Assembly (NCBI GenBank): GCA_036507955.1
Contig: DATCIH010000077.1
Coordinates: 1 to 25,433 of the forward strand
From: DATCIH01 sp036507955
GTDB taxonomy: Bacteria > Bacillota > Clostridia > Clostridiales > Clostridiaceae
DNA length: 25,433 nt
Reading direction: 5' to 3'
The notes beneath the pieces were generated by a model. The model searched no databases. It was not told where the DNA came from and was given only the letters and a program-made list of their open reading frames with translations. Both the position numbers and the translations under genes were made by a program. Of this stretch, positions 15,376 through 22,006 are shown piece after piece (within the stretch, counting starts at the first letter, position 1; the number at the start of each line of letters is the position of its first letter).

Positions 15376-15454
15376 TAAAAATAAAAACAGCCCTTGGGGA
15401 TGGGCTGTTGTCATAAATAAAAAGGGGGCTATTCTTTCTTTTTATTTATCTTAC
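15376..15454 (-). ncRNA. candidate small RNA or structured yerC leader with two C-rich hairpin loops
   Basis: After a good promoter (15461-15489) a transcript of roughly 80 nt would contain two hairpins. Hairpin 1 is a perfect 12-bp A/T-rich stem (15413-15424 with 15438-15449) with a 13-nt loop ending in UAGCCCC. Hairpin 2 is a perfect 8-bp stem AACAGCCC/GGGCUGUU (15386-15393 with 15402-15409) with loop AUCCCCAA, followed by a T-rich tail, so it reads as a terminator. No open frame of note is present. C-rich loops next to a terminator are typical of Firmicute regulatory RNAs that pair with G-rich ribosome-binding sites. Alternatives: an attenuator for yerC, since the loop-1 segment AAUAGCCC could also pair with GGGCUGUU, or only the 3' end of the pseudouridine synthase transcript. 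Confidence 0.5.
15380..15409 (-). terminator. intrinsic terminator upstream of yerC
   Basis: AACAGCCC / GGGCTGTT, an 8-bp GC-rich stem with an 8-nt loop. On the minus strand it is followed by TTTATTTTTATTTTTTA. It ends the candidate small RNA and any read-through from the pseudouridine synthase gene. Confidence 0.8.
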
Positions 15455-15460
15455 AGTCTT

Positions 15461-15489
15461 ATTATATTTCAAAAAGCTATTTTTTGCAA
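15461..15489 (-). promoter_or_regulatory. sigma-A promoter in the intergenic region before yerC
   Basis: Minus strand TTGCAA (15484-15489), a 17-bp spacer, and a perfect TATAAT (15461-15466). Predicted start near 15454. It lies about 70 bp after the pseudouridine synthase stop and about 160 bp before the yerC start, with a terminator in between. Confidence 0.7.
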
Positions 15490-15555
15490 GTATTTTTGCA
15501 AAATAAGTTGTACACTTTTGATTTTATGAATTTATACCCTTCAATTTTGTAATAA

Positions 15556-16281
15556 TTAGATAGCTTTTAGGTTGTAAACTTCTTCTTTTGATAATTCTCT
15601 ATATTGCCCAAGTTCCAAATTTCTATCTAATTCTAGATTTCCAAAGGAAATTCTCTCTAAAAATATAACCTTCTTACCAAGTGCTAAGAACATCTTTTTA
15701 ACCTGATGAAATTTTCCTTCTTGTACTTTTACAAGTACCTTTGAGCAATCCTTTGAAGTGGTTATAATCTGAAGCTCTGCTGCCATACATTTATAGGTCT
15801 TACACTCATCTTCAATTACTATCCCTTCTTTAAAGGCTTCAACGTCACTGGCGGTTACCTCATTATCGATAACAGCCTGATAAATTTTATCCACATGCCA
15901 TTTAGGAGAAGTAACCCTATGATTAAGCTCTCCATCATTTGTTAGTATTAGTAAACCTATAGTATCCTTATCTAATCTACCTACAGGGAAAGGTTTAAAA
16001 GCCTGATGTTTTTCCTCTAAGAGATCTATTACTGTTTTATCATAATTATCAAAGGTTGCGGATACCACTCCTTCTGGTTTATTCATCATCAAATATATAT
16101 ATTTTTTATATTCTAGTGCAGTATCTCCAATTTCTATATTAGAATTATCTATATCTACTATTAACCCACTATCTTTGGCTATTATGCCATCTACCTTAAT
16201 TAAGCCCTTTTTGATAAGAGCTTTAGTCTCTTTTCTTGAACCATATCCAGAATTGCTTAATATTTTATCTAGTCTCTCCAA
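15556..16281 (-). CDS. rsuA: 16S rRNA pseudouridine synthase, RsuA family
   Basis: Converts a uridine of 16S rRNA (position 516 in E. coli numbering for RsuA itself) to pseudouridine. An N-terminal S4 RNA-binding domain (about residues 1-60, RLDKILSNSGYGSRKE) precedes the catalytic domain. YLMMNKPEGVVSA is the RsuA-type opening, and the catalytic Asp lies in GRLDKDTIGLLILTNDG (about 101-117). QEGKFHQVKKMF near the C-terminus is the conserved end motif. At 241 aa it is full length. It starts at TTG behind GAGGTG. RsuA is favoured over the related RluB/RluE by the MNKPEGV pattern and length, but exact target assignment is inferred. It lies 44 nt after the transglycosylase stop, with a hairpin between them. 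Confidence 0.88.
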   Translation of the reverse strand: MERLDKILSNSGYGSRKETKALIKKGLIKVDGIIAKDSGLIVDIDNSNIEIGDTALEYKKYIYLMMNKPEGVVSATFDNYDKTVIDLLEEKHQAFKPFPVGRLDKDTIGLLILTNDGELNHRVTSPKWHVDKIYQAVIDNEVTASDVEAFKEGIVIEDECKTYKCMAAELQIITTSKDCSKVLVKVQEGKFHQVKKMFLALGKKVIFLERISFGNLELDRNLELGQYRELSKEEVYNLKAI

Positions 16282-16304
16282 CTTTCACCTCAAGCTTAAG
16301 AATT

Positions 16305-16329
16305 ATGACACACCCTTAGGGTGTGTCAT
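16305..16329 (-). other. perfect hairpin between transglycosylase and pseudouridine synthase genes
   Basis: ATGACACACCC and GGGTGTGTCAT form a perfect 11-bp stem with a TTA loop. The TGA stop of the transglycosylase gene (16326-16328) lies inside the stem. On the minus strand no T run follows, so it is not a classical intrinsic terminator; it may protect the 3' end or be a dispersed repeat (a similar core occurs at 25273-25309). Confidence 0.75.
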
Positions 16330-16943
16330 TTATTATTATAATACTTTGTTACCATGCTTACATAATTTCTTGTTTCAGTGGAAAGTCTATTTATTTCTGA
16401 TTTATCATCAACACCATTTCGCTTTAGTGCATTAGGGCCAGCATTGTAAGCAGCCAAAGCTAATTCCTTCGAATTTCCATACATATCTAATAGGCTTTTA
16501 AGATATTTTGTGCCTCCATCAATATTTTCCGCTGCATTAAAGGCATCTTTAACTCCCAGCTCCTTTGCTGTACCTGGCATTAGTTGCATTAGGCCCATTG
16601 CCCCTGCTGAAGATATTGCTTTAGCATTAAAGGAGGATTCCTGGTTTATAACTGACTCAATAAGTTTCTTATCAACTCCATACTTAGCTGAAGCTTTTGA
16701 AACAGCAGCATCAATGCTACTAGTTTCTCCATTTGCTAAAGTATCAGGTTCCTTTGTATTAACTTGGTTTTGATATAGATTGCTAGCGGAATTGGTTCCA
16801 TTGTTGGATCCATCTTCAACCATAGAAGCCAATAATTTTTCTAACAAATCAGAAAATCCATTATTTTTATTTTGATTTTGATTATTAATTAATTGGAATA
16901 TAAGCTGACTTTGCAGTAAACTTTGTAAGCTATCAATTTTCAT
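16326..16943 (-). CDS. lytic transglycosylase, SLT domain (goose-lysozyme-like fold)
   Basis: Cleaves the MurNAc-GlcNAc bond of peptidoglycan, forming 1,6-anhydro ends. The SLT domain covers about residues 76-203. The catalytic Glu is Glu102 in NQESSFN, followed by the GLMQLMPGTA block (117-126) and AAYNAGPNA (164-172). The N-terminal 75 residues are low-complexity Gln/Asn/Ser and look like a flexible linker. There is no signal peptide or lipobox, common in this clostridial/bacilli subgroup, so export may use another route. The ATG follows GGAGG by 7 nt. A promoter sits just upstream. It lies between the Y_Y_Y-repeat gene and the pseudouridine synthase gene. Confidence 0.93.
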   Translation of the reverse strand: MKIDSLQSLLQSQLIFQLINNQNQNKNNGFSDLLEKLLASMVEDGSNNGTNSASNLYQNQVNTKEPDTLANGETSSIDAAVSKASAKYGVDKKLIESVINQESSFNAKAISSAGAMGLMQLMPGTAKELGVKDAFNAAENIDGGTKYLKSLLDMYGNSKELALAAYNAGPNALKRNGVDDKSEINRLSTETRNYVSMVTKYYNNK

Positions 16944-16977
16944 AAAAGGCCTCCATTAAAAGCATATTATTAAAAAT

Positions 16978-17006
16978 ATTATCCTACTTTTAAAATATAA
17001 ATGCAA
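16978..17006 (-). promoter_or_regulatory. promoter of the lytic transglycosylase gene
   Basis: Minus strand TTGCAT (17001-17006), 17 bp, GATAAT (16978-16983). It sits between the Y_Y_Y-type gene stop and the transglycosylase start, with the ribosome-binding site about 30 nt downstream. Confidence 0.5.
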
Positions 17007-17025
17007 GCATAAAAATATCTTAAGA

Positions 17026-19029
17026 TTATTCCACCATAAAGGTCATTATGTCATAATCCTCATAAGCACACTTTTTTGATTCACTTTTACATAGAACTAA
17101 CAGTCTGGATAAGCCCTTAGAAAAAGCTACAAAACTATAATAATTTTTTCTACTATATTTTTGTACTAAATTCCATTCGTCCTTTTCCATTAGATAAAAT
17201 TCATATCTTACAACTTTGCCACCCCTATTAGTTACAGTAAAGTTTGCTCCTTCGTTACATTTAAAAGTGGTTTTGTCGCTGCTTATTTTAGTGTCAGTTA
17301 TAGGAAGTGCATCCTCTATTAAAAAACTTACTTCCCTTCTGGAATCAAACTCGTCCATACTATTCCCATTTTTAGCATAAATTTCTATAGTATATTTCCC
17401 AGGATATCTTGGAGTAAATATATATTTACTACTAGCGTCAAAGCCTGTTTCTTCAACCTTGTGACCATCAATTTTAAGTATATACTTTATCAAGTTGGAA
17501 CTAGTATTTCTTAATACTACCTCTGTAAATATTTTATCCCCTACCATAAACTTTCCAGAAGTAGGCATCAAGATATAATCTATTACTGCAGGAAAATAAT
17601 CTAAAGCATCTACATAAGTTAGAATATGGCTATCATACTCTCTATTTGAATATTTATCTTTTACTAATATTTCAATTTCATAGCTACCCGGTTTTGTAGG
17701 GCTAAAATCCACCCAATTGCAGCTTCCATATTCAACCCTTTCAACTACCAGGCCTTCTCTTGATACTATAAAGGAGTATCTAAGGTTTAGGCTACCTTCA
17801 GCCAAAATCTTTATATTTATACTTTCATTAGTAAGGACTGGGCTATTCTTATCTAAGATAACATCATTAATTACTATTTTGCTGCTGTTACCTTCTTCAA
17901 CCCTAAAGCTTAAATCCTTCCTTACTTCAAAGGGGCCCTGAAAGCTCAAATCCTTAACCCACAGATCAATTTTATAATCTCCAGGCATTTTAGTATTCCA
18001 AATATAAAAATTATCTCTTATATATCCAGAATCCTCTCCATTGTTTCCATCGATTATGAATCTATATAATAAATTCTTTCCTCCAGAAACTATTGCTTTA
18101 AGCTCTACCTTTGTTTCTTCAACCTGTGGTGAGCTTAAATCCGTTGTAAAGCTTTGTATCTCAACCTTATTATAGGCTTCTACCTCAAACTTCATAACTG
18201 CCCTATCATCAAAGGTGTTTTGCGAATATAAATCCTTTGCTAGGCATAAGAGCTTATAGCTTCCTATAACCTCCTCCACATAGCTTACAATTCTTTTATT
18301 TGAAAAATCCTGGATACATTCTACTGTCCCATCAGGTTTTATTTTAACAAATTTATACAGGATCATCCTATTATCATCATGCTTTGCTTCTACTTGAAAT
18401 GTAAATTCTTCACCTACTATAAGATCTTTAGTAAGGCAATTATACTCTGTGATTTGAGGCTTATTAAAGGGTAAAACATTAAGCTGAACCTTCTCGAAAT
18501 CATCAAAGCTATTTTTAGATTGAATATCCTTACATTCTACTAGTAGTTCCTCTGTACCTTCCTTTTTAATACTCCAAACTAAGGAATTATCTGCAGAGTA
18601 GTCTTTAACTAATTGCCAATTATCATTTTCCTTTATCCAATATCTATACATAACAGGGACTCTAAAGGTTTCCACGGAGGCGGTTATTTTATCTCCCACT
18701 GTAATCTTATCTTTATCTATATATACCTTGCTAATAATCTTAGTTTCAATCTTTCCTATAATATAATCGCTTTTAGAAACGTAATCAAAGGGCTTTAAGC
18801 TATTTTTCTCTGAAACTTGTACCATAATTATATAATGACCATCTTCTAAAGGCTGCCATATAAAATCCTTTTCAAGAGAAAATTCCTTAAAGGTTTGCCA
18901 TGTTCCCTTAAAGCCTATAATAAATTTATATTCAAGTTCTACCTCCTCTTGAACAAAAGCTGAAATCAATACCTCAGCATTTTTTTCTTGAGGGCTATCT
19001 AAAGAAAATATCAATTGAATTTCATTCAT
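17026..19029 (-). CDS. cytoplasmic multi-repeat protein with Y_Y_Y-type (triple-tyrosine) domains
   Basis: About 667 aa made of seven tandem beta-sandwich-like repeats of some 90-100 residues. Each has a core of the form Y-[KRS]-F/Y...W/Y...F-S...(G)-Y-x-[IL]-x-[VL]-x-[AVC]-K-[DN]...S...[FY]-[DE]. Examples are YKFIIGFKGTW, YRYWIKENDNW, YRFIIDGNNG, YSFIVSREG and YEFYLMEKDEW. This resembles the Y_Y_Y family found next to sensor domains, but here the protein has no other domain, no signal peptide and no membrane span. The start at ATG 19029 (MNEIQLIF) suits the family. A second ATG three codons earlier is only 3 nt from GGAGG and a TTG lies further up, so the exact start is uncertain. Its role is unknown; a scaffold or carbohydrate/cell-surface-sensing function is only a guess. 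Divergent from the pullulanase gene. Confidence 0.88.
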   Translation of the reverse strand: MNEIQLIFSLDSPQEKNAEVLISAFVQEEVELEYKFIIGFKGTWQTFKEFSLEKDFIWQPLEDGHYIIMVQVSEKNSLKPFDYVSKSDYIIGKIETKIISKVYIDKDKITVGDKITASVETFRVPVMYRYWIKENDNWQLVKDYSADNSLVWSIKKEGTEELLVECKDIQSKNSFDDFEKVQLNVLPFNKPQITEYNCLTKDLIVGEEFTFQVEAKHDDNRMILYKFVKIKPDGTVECIQDFSNKRIVSYVEEVIGSYKLLCLAKDLYSQNTFDDRAVMKFEVEAYNKVEIQSFTTDLSSPQVEETKVELKAIVSGGKNLLYRFIIDGNNGEDSGYIRDNFYIWNTKMPGDYKIDLWVKDLSFQGPFEVRKDLSFRVEEGNSSKIVINDVILDKNSPVLTNESINIKILAEGSLNLRYSFIVSREGLVVERVEYGSCNWVDFSPTKPGSYEIEILVKDKYSNREYDSHILTYVDALDYFPAVIDYILMPTSGKFMVGDKIFTEVVLRNTSSNLIKYILKIDGHKVEETGFDASSKYIFTPRYPGKYTIEIYAKNGNSMDEFDSRREVSFLIEDALPITDTKISSDKTTFKCNEGANFTVTNRGGKVVRYEFYLMEKDEWNLVQKYSRKNYYSFVAFSKGLSRLLVLCKSESKKCAYEDYDIMTFMVE

Positions 19030-19064
19030 AGTACACATCTTCCTCCCTATTGACCACAAAGTAT

Positions 19065-19070
19065 ATTATA
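19065..19070 (-). promoter_or_regulatory. -10 element of the Y_Y_Y-type gene promoter
   Basis: A perfect TATAAT on the minus strand about 36 nt before the ATG. The best -35 candidates (TTACAA at 15 bp or TGTTAC at 17 bp) are poor, so this is a moderate call. It shares a 172-bp divergent region with the pullulanase promoter. Confidence 0.4.
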
Positions 19071-19142
19071 CTATAATGACATATATTGTAACAGGTTTTT
19101 TTATTTACATAATATTACAATTATATCGGAAATTTAATTAAC

Positions 19143-19171
19143 TTGTTATTTTTTATATTCTACTTTAATAT
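19143..19171 (+). promoter_or_regulatory. candidate promoter of the pullulanase gene
   Basis: TTGTTA (19143-19148), 17 bp, TAATAT (19166-19171), with predicted start about 19178 and GGAGG at about 19191-19195. Both hexamers match the consensus at 4 of 6 positions. Confidence 0.4.
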
Positions 19172-19201
19172 AAATTTAATAATGATTGATGGAGGTAACA
19201 A

Positions 19202-21331
19202 ATGAAATTAGTATCTGCTACTTTTATAGCAATGAATGAAATAAAAATCAAAGTAAATGATAGAAAGCTTTTTGATCCTTCAAATATATATGTTCTAAAT
19301 GGAGCTTTGAAAATAAACATATTTGAAACCATACCTTATGAGGATTCTTTTCATATTGTATTGAAGGAAAATATAAGTGTTAAAGACAAAACTTATATAT
19401 GTATTAATAATGAAACCTACAATGTAAATTATAGTAGTCTTTATATTACAAATAGTTTCAACCAAATATTTTATTATAGTGGAAATCTAGGAATTAATCT
19501 TACTGATAATGAAACTAGCTTTAAGCTATGGACTCCCGCAGCAAGTTCTGTAATGCTTTTGCTTTATAAAAGTGGGGATATAGTTTATAAAGAAACACCT
19601 TTAACCTATGAGCTTAAGGAAGCTAATGGTATTTGGCATATAACTATTGAGGAAAATTTAGAAGGTTACTTTTATAACTACCTTGTAAATGTATATGGAG
19701 AAGCTAATGAGGTTATAGACCCCTATGCTATAGCTTGTGGAATCAATGGAGATCGGGGAGCAATAATTGATCTAGGGAAGGCTTCCCCTAAGGACTGGGC
19801 AAACGATATAAGCCCTACACTAACCTCCTATACGGATGCAATTATATATGAAGCAAGTATACGGGACATGACAATGGATATAAATAGTGGCGTTAAAAAT
19901 AAGGGGTTATTTTTAGGGCTTACAGAAGAAAACACCAAAAATTCTAAGGGATTAGAAACCGGCTTAGATCATATTATAGATCTGGGCATAACCCATCTTC
20001 AACTAATGCCTATAATGGATTTTAGTAAGGAAACCGTAGATGAAAGAAATCCTAAAAAAAAATATAATTGGGGCTATAACCCTGTAAATTTTAATATACC
20101 AGAAGGAAGTTACTCTGTTAGCCCCTATAACCCATTTTTTAGGATAAAAGAATTAAAAGAGCTAATATATACCCTTCACAAAAATAATATAAGCATAAAT
20201 CTTGATGTTGTGTACAATCATACCGCCAATGAGGTAAATAACAATTTAGATATGATGTTTCCTGGGTATTATTATAGATTAGATGAATTTGGAAAACCCT
20301 ATAAAGGGAGCGGCTGTGAAAACGACCTAGCCTCAGAACATTTGATGGTAAGAAAATTAATTATAGATTCTGTATTATATATAGCTGAGGAATATCATGT
20401 GGATGGTTTTAGATTTGATTTAATGGGATTACTTGATATAACCACTATGAATTTAATAAGAGCATCCTTGGATAAAAATATCATGCTATACGGGGAGGGC
20501 TGGAATATTCCAAGTAAGATAGCGGATGAAGATAGGTCAACCCAATATAATTCCTTTAAACTTCCCCACATTGGTTTTTTTAATGATCACATTCGAGACA
20601 ATATAAAGGGTAGCATATTTAACATATATGATAAGGGTTTTGCAAATGGAAGAAAGGAAGCTATTTGGGAGCTAAGGCGAGCAGTAACTGGCAATATTTA
20701 TTACAATGATTTCGTAAAGGGTATATATGAGTTACCGGAACAATCAATAAATTATGCCTCAGCTCATGATAACAATACTCTTTGGGATAAATTTTCCATC
20801 TCAAATATTTACTCCTCAATTGAGGAAAGAAAAAATATGGTTAAGCTTTCAAATGCAATAATACTCACTAGCCAAGGTATACCCTTCCTTCATGGAGGAG
20901 AAGAGTTTTGCAGAAGTAAGGAGGGTATATCAAACAGTTACAAATCCTCAGATTATATAAATCAGATGGATTGGTCAAGAAAAACTGAATTTATTGATGT
21001 ATTTACTTATTATAAAGGCCTGATAGAGCTTAGAAAAAATCATAGTGCTTTTAAGATGAATAATCCTATAGATATCAGAAATAATTTATTTATTTTTGAC
21101 AATCTCCCTGAGGGCACCTTTATGTTTCTATTAAAAGACCATGCTAACAAAGATATATGGGAAAGCATTTTAGTTATATATTATAACAGTTTAAATAAAG
21201 GAACTCTTAAGCTACCAGCGGGCAGTTGGAAGCTAGTTACAAACCCTATAGAAAGTGGTGTTAAGATTTTAGAGGAAATAGAAGGTTGTTTGGTGTTAGA
21301 TAATATCGGAGCTTATGTGCTGTATAAGTAG
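19202..21331 (+). CDS. pulA: type I pullulanase (GH13 debranching enzyme)
   Basis: Hydrolyses alpha-1,6 branch points of glycogen, pullulan or branched dextrins. No signal peptide is present, so it acts in the cytosol, probably in glycogen or imported maltodextrin breakdown. Order: an N-terminal pullulanase/CBM48-type region (residues about 1-200, with FKLWTPAASSVML at 107-119), then the GH13 barrel. The type I signature YNWGYNP is at 288-294; region I DVVYNH at 335-340; region II GFRFD with nucleophile Asp406; region III YGEGW with acid/base Glu432; region IV HDN at 522-524. A small C-terminal beta domain follows. 709 aa is normal for the cytosolic form. ATG follows GGAGG by 6 nt. It is the only gene of its pathway in the window; pgi lies nearby on the other strand. 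Confidence 0.95.
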   Translation: MKLVSATFIAMNEIKIKVNDRKLFDPSNIYVLNGALKINIFETIPYEDSFHIVLKENISVKDKTYICINNETYNVNYSSLYITNSFNQIFYYSGNLGINLTDNETSFKLWTPAASSVMLLLYKSGDIVYKETPLTYELKEANGIWHITIEENLEGYFYNYLVNVYGEANEVIDPYAIACGINGDRGAIIDLGKASPKDWANDISPTLTSYTDAIIYEASIRDMTMDINSGVKNKGLFLGLTEENTKNSKGLETGLDHIIDLGITHLQLMPIMDFSKETVDERNPKKKYNWGYNPVNFNIPEGSYSVSPYNPFFRIKELKELIYTLHKNNISINLDVVYNHTANEVNNNLDMMFPGYYYRLDEFGKPYKGSGCENDLASEHLMVRKLIIDSVLYIAEEYHVDGFRFDLMGLLDITTMNLIRASLDKNIMLYGEGWNIPSKIADEDRSTQYNSFKLPHIGFFNDHIRDNIKGSIFNIYDKGFANGRKEAIWELRRAVTGNIYYNDFVKGIYELPEQSINYASAHDNNTLWDKFSISNIYSSIEERKNMVKLSNAIILTSQGIPFLHGGEEFCRSKEGISNSYKSSDYINQMDWSRKTEFIDVFTYYKGLIELRKNHSAFKMNNPIDIRNNLFIFDNLPEGTFMFLLKDHANKDIWESILVIYYNSLNKGTLKLPAGSWKLVTNPIESGVKILEEIEGCLVLDNIGAYVLYK

Positions 21332-21337
21332 GAGAGG

Positions 21338-21569
21338 AATATTGAATCGCGGGATAAGCTGAAGAGGTATGTCAATATTAACGATCTAATCTGAACATGG
21401 ACATACCTGCAGCTTCTATATCGAGTAGAGAAGGCTTTTTCGCTATACTGAAATTTGCGATTGTTTCAATACTCTCGATTCCTGCAGGTGTGTCCCTGAA
21501 TGAATTATTCTTTGTATCGGTAGATAAGGAAGACTAGTAGAATTTATTTCGCGAGATAAGCCTGAATTC
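21338..21569. repeat. repeat-rich intergenic element between convergent genes
   Basis: This 237-bp gap between two convergent genes is visibly less AT-rich than other intergenic DNA here. It contains: imperfect direct repeats near each end (21347-21363 and 21549-21566, core CGCGRGATAAGC-TGAA); AGGTRTGTC in three places (21365-21373, inverted at 21400-21408, again at 21486-21494); and a long hairpin whose arms GGACATACCTGCAG (21399-21412) and CTGCAGGTGTGTCC (21482-21495) pair over 14 bp with one G-U. It also encloses an open frame with no start codon. It has no transposase and no clear terminal inverted repeats. A dispersed clostridial intergenic repeat is the best guess. Confidence 0.6.
21378..21533 (-). 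pseudogene. start-less 51-codon open frame, possible gene fragment or repeat-encoded peptide
   Basis: Between an in-frame TAG (21534-21536) and a TAA (21378-21380) the minus strand is open for 51 codons and reads like protein, with segments SFRDTPAGIESIETI, ANFSIAKKPSLL and the ending GMSMFRLDR. There is no ATG, GTG or TTG until the two Met codons nine residues from the end, and no ribosome-binding site. I have the impression of having met this peptide as an annotated small hypothetical protein in clostridia, but cannot verify it. It is either a remnant of a gene or a translation of a conserved non-coding repeat. Confidence 0.4.
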
Positions 21570-22006
21570 TAATTTGCTTCCGTTATTATCTTTATCAAAC
21601 TGGAATATAATCTTTCATCATCCTGTGTGGTTCTTTTTTTAGCATTGGTAGTTTTCTTCCCAGCTTTTCTAAGCTTTTGGGATATGTGCCTTTCTAGTAG
21701 CAACCCATCTATATTACCTTCTGTATAAATAAGTCCCTTTGGGTTTACTGCATAGGCTTTTTTACCTAAGACCATAGCTGCTACTCCAAAATCCTGAGTT
21801 ACAACTAAATCCCCTGGTTTTGTTTCATTGGCTATTACCATATCCACATTTTGAAAGCCGCTTTCAACATAACATACCTTGCTGTAAGCACTCGTTATTA
21901 CATGATTCATATCACAATATATGATCATCTCTAACTCATACTTTTTTGCAGCTTCTTCAATGAAATTCTTGCCTGGACAAGCATCTCCATCAACTAAAAT
22001 TCTCAT
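21569..22006 (-). CDS. UPF0178 (YaiI/YqxD) family protein
   Basis: A 145-aa cytosolic protein of the UPF0178 family, thought to adopt a PIN/NYN-like nuclease fold, though activity is not established. Diagnostic features: the N-terminal MRILVDGDACP (Asp residues 6 and 8 as candidate metal ligands), the central VIANETKPGDLVVTQDFGVAAMVL stretch (about residues 57-82) with Asp72, and the basic C-terminal GKKTTNAKKRTTQDDERLYSSL. Its ATG overlaps the pgi TGA in an ATGA, so it is translationally coupled to pgi. Confidence 0.92.
   Translation of the reverse strand: MRILVDGDACPGKNFIEEAAKKYELEMIIYCDMNHVITSAYSKVCYVESGFQNVDMVIANETKPGDLVVTQDFGVAAMVLGKKAYAVNPKGLIYTEGNIDGLLLERHISQKLRKAGKKTTNAKKRTTQDDERLYSSLIKIITEAN

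Noticed and set aside
15484..15505. Repeated TTGCAAAAATA tracts as a separate repeat family
   Set aside because: Only two short A-rich copies, one being the -35 box of the promoter; expected by chance in such AT-rich DNA.
16175..16773. Plus-strand open frames of 86 and 87 aa
   Set aside because: Antisense to the RsuA-family and transglycosylase genes; the first also crosses the intergenic hairpin and has no start signals.
21332..21568. Insertion sequence or integron-like element
   Set aside because: No transposase or integrase frame and no clear terminal inverted repeats or target duplication; kept only as an unexplained repeat element.
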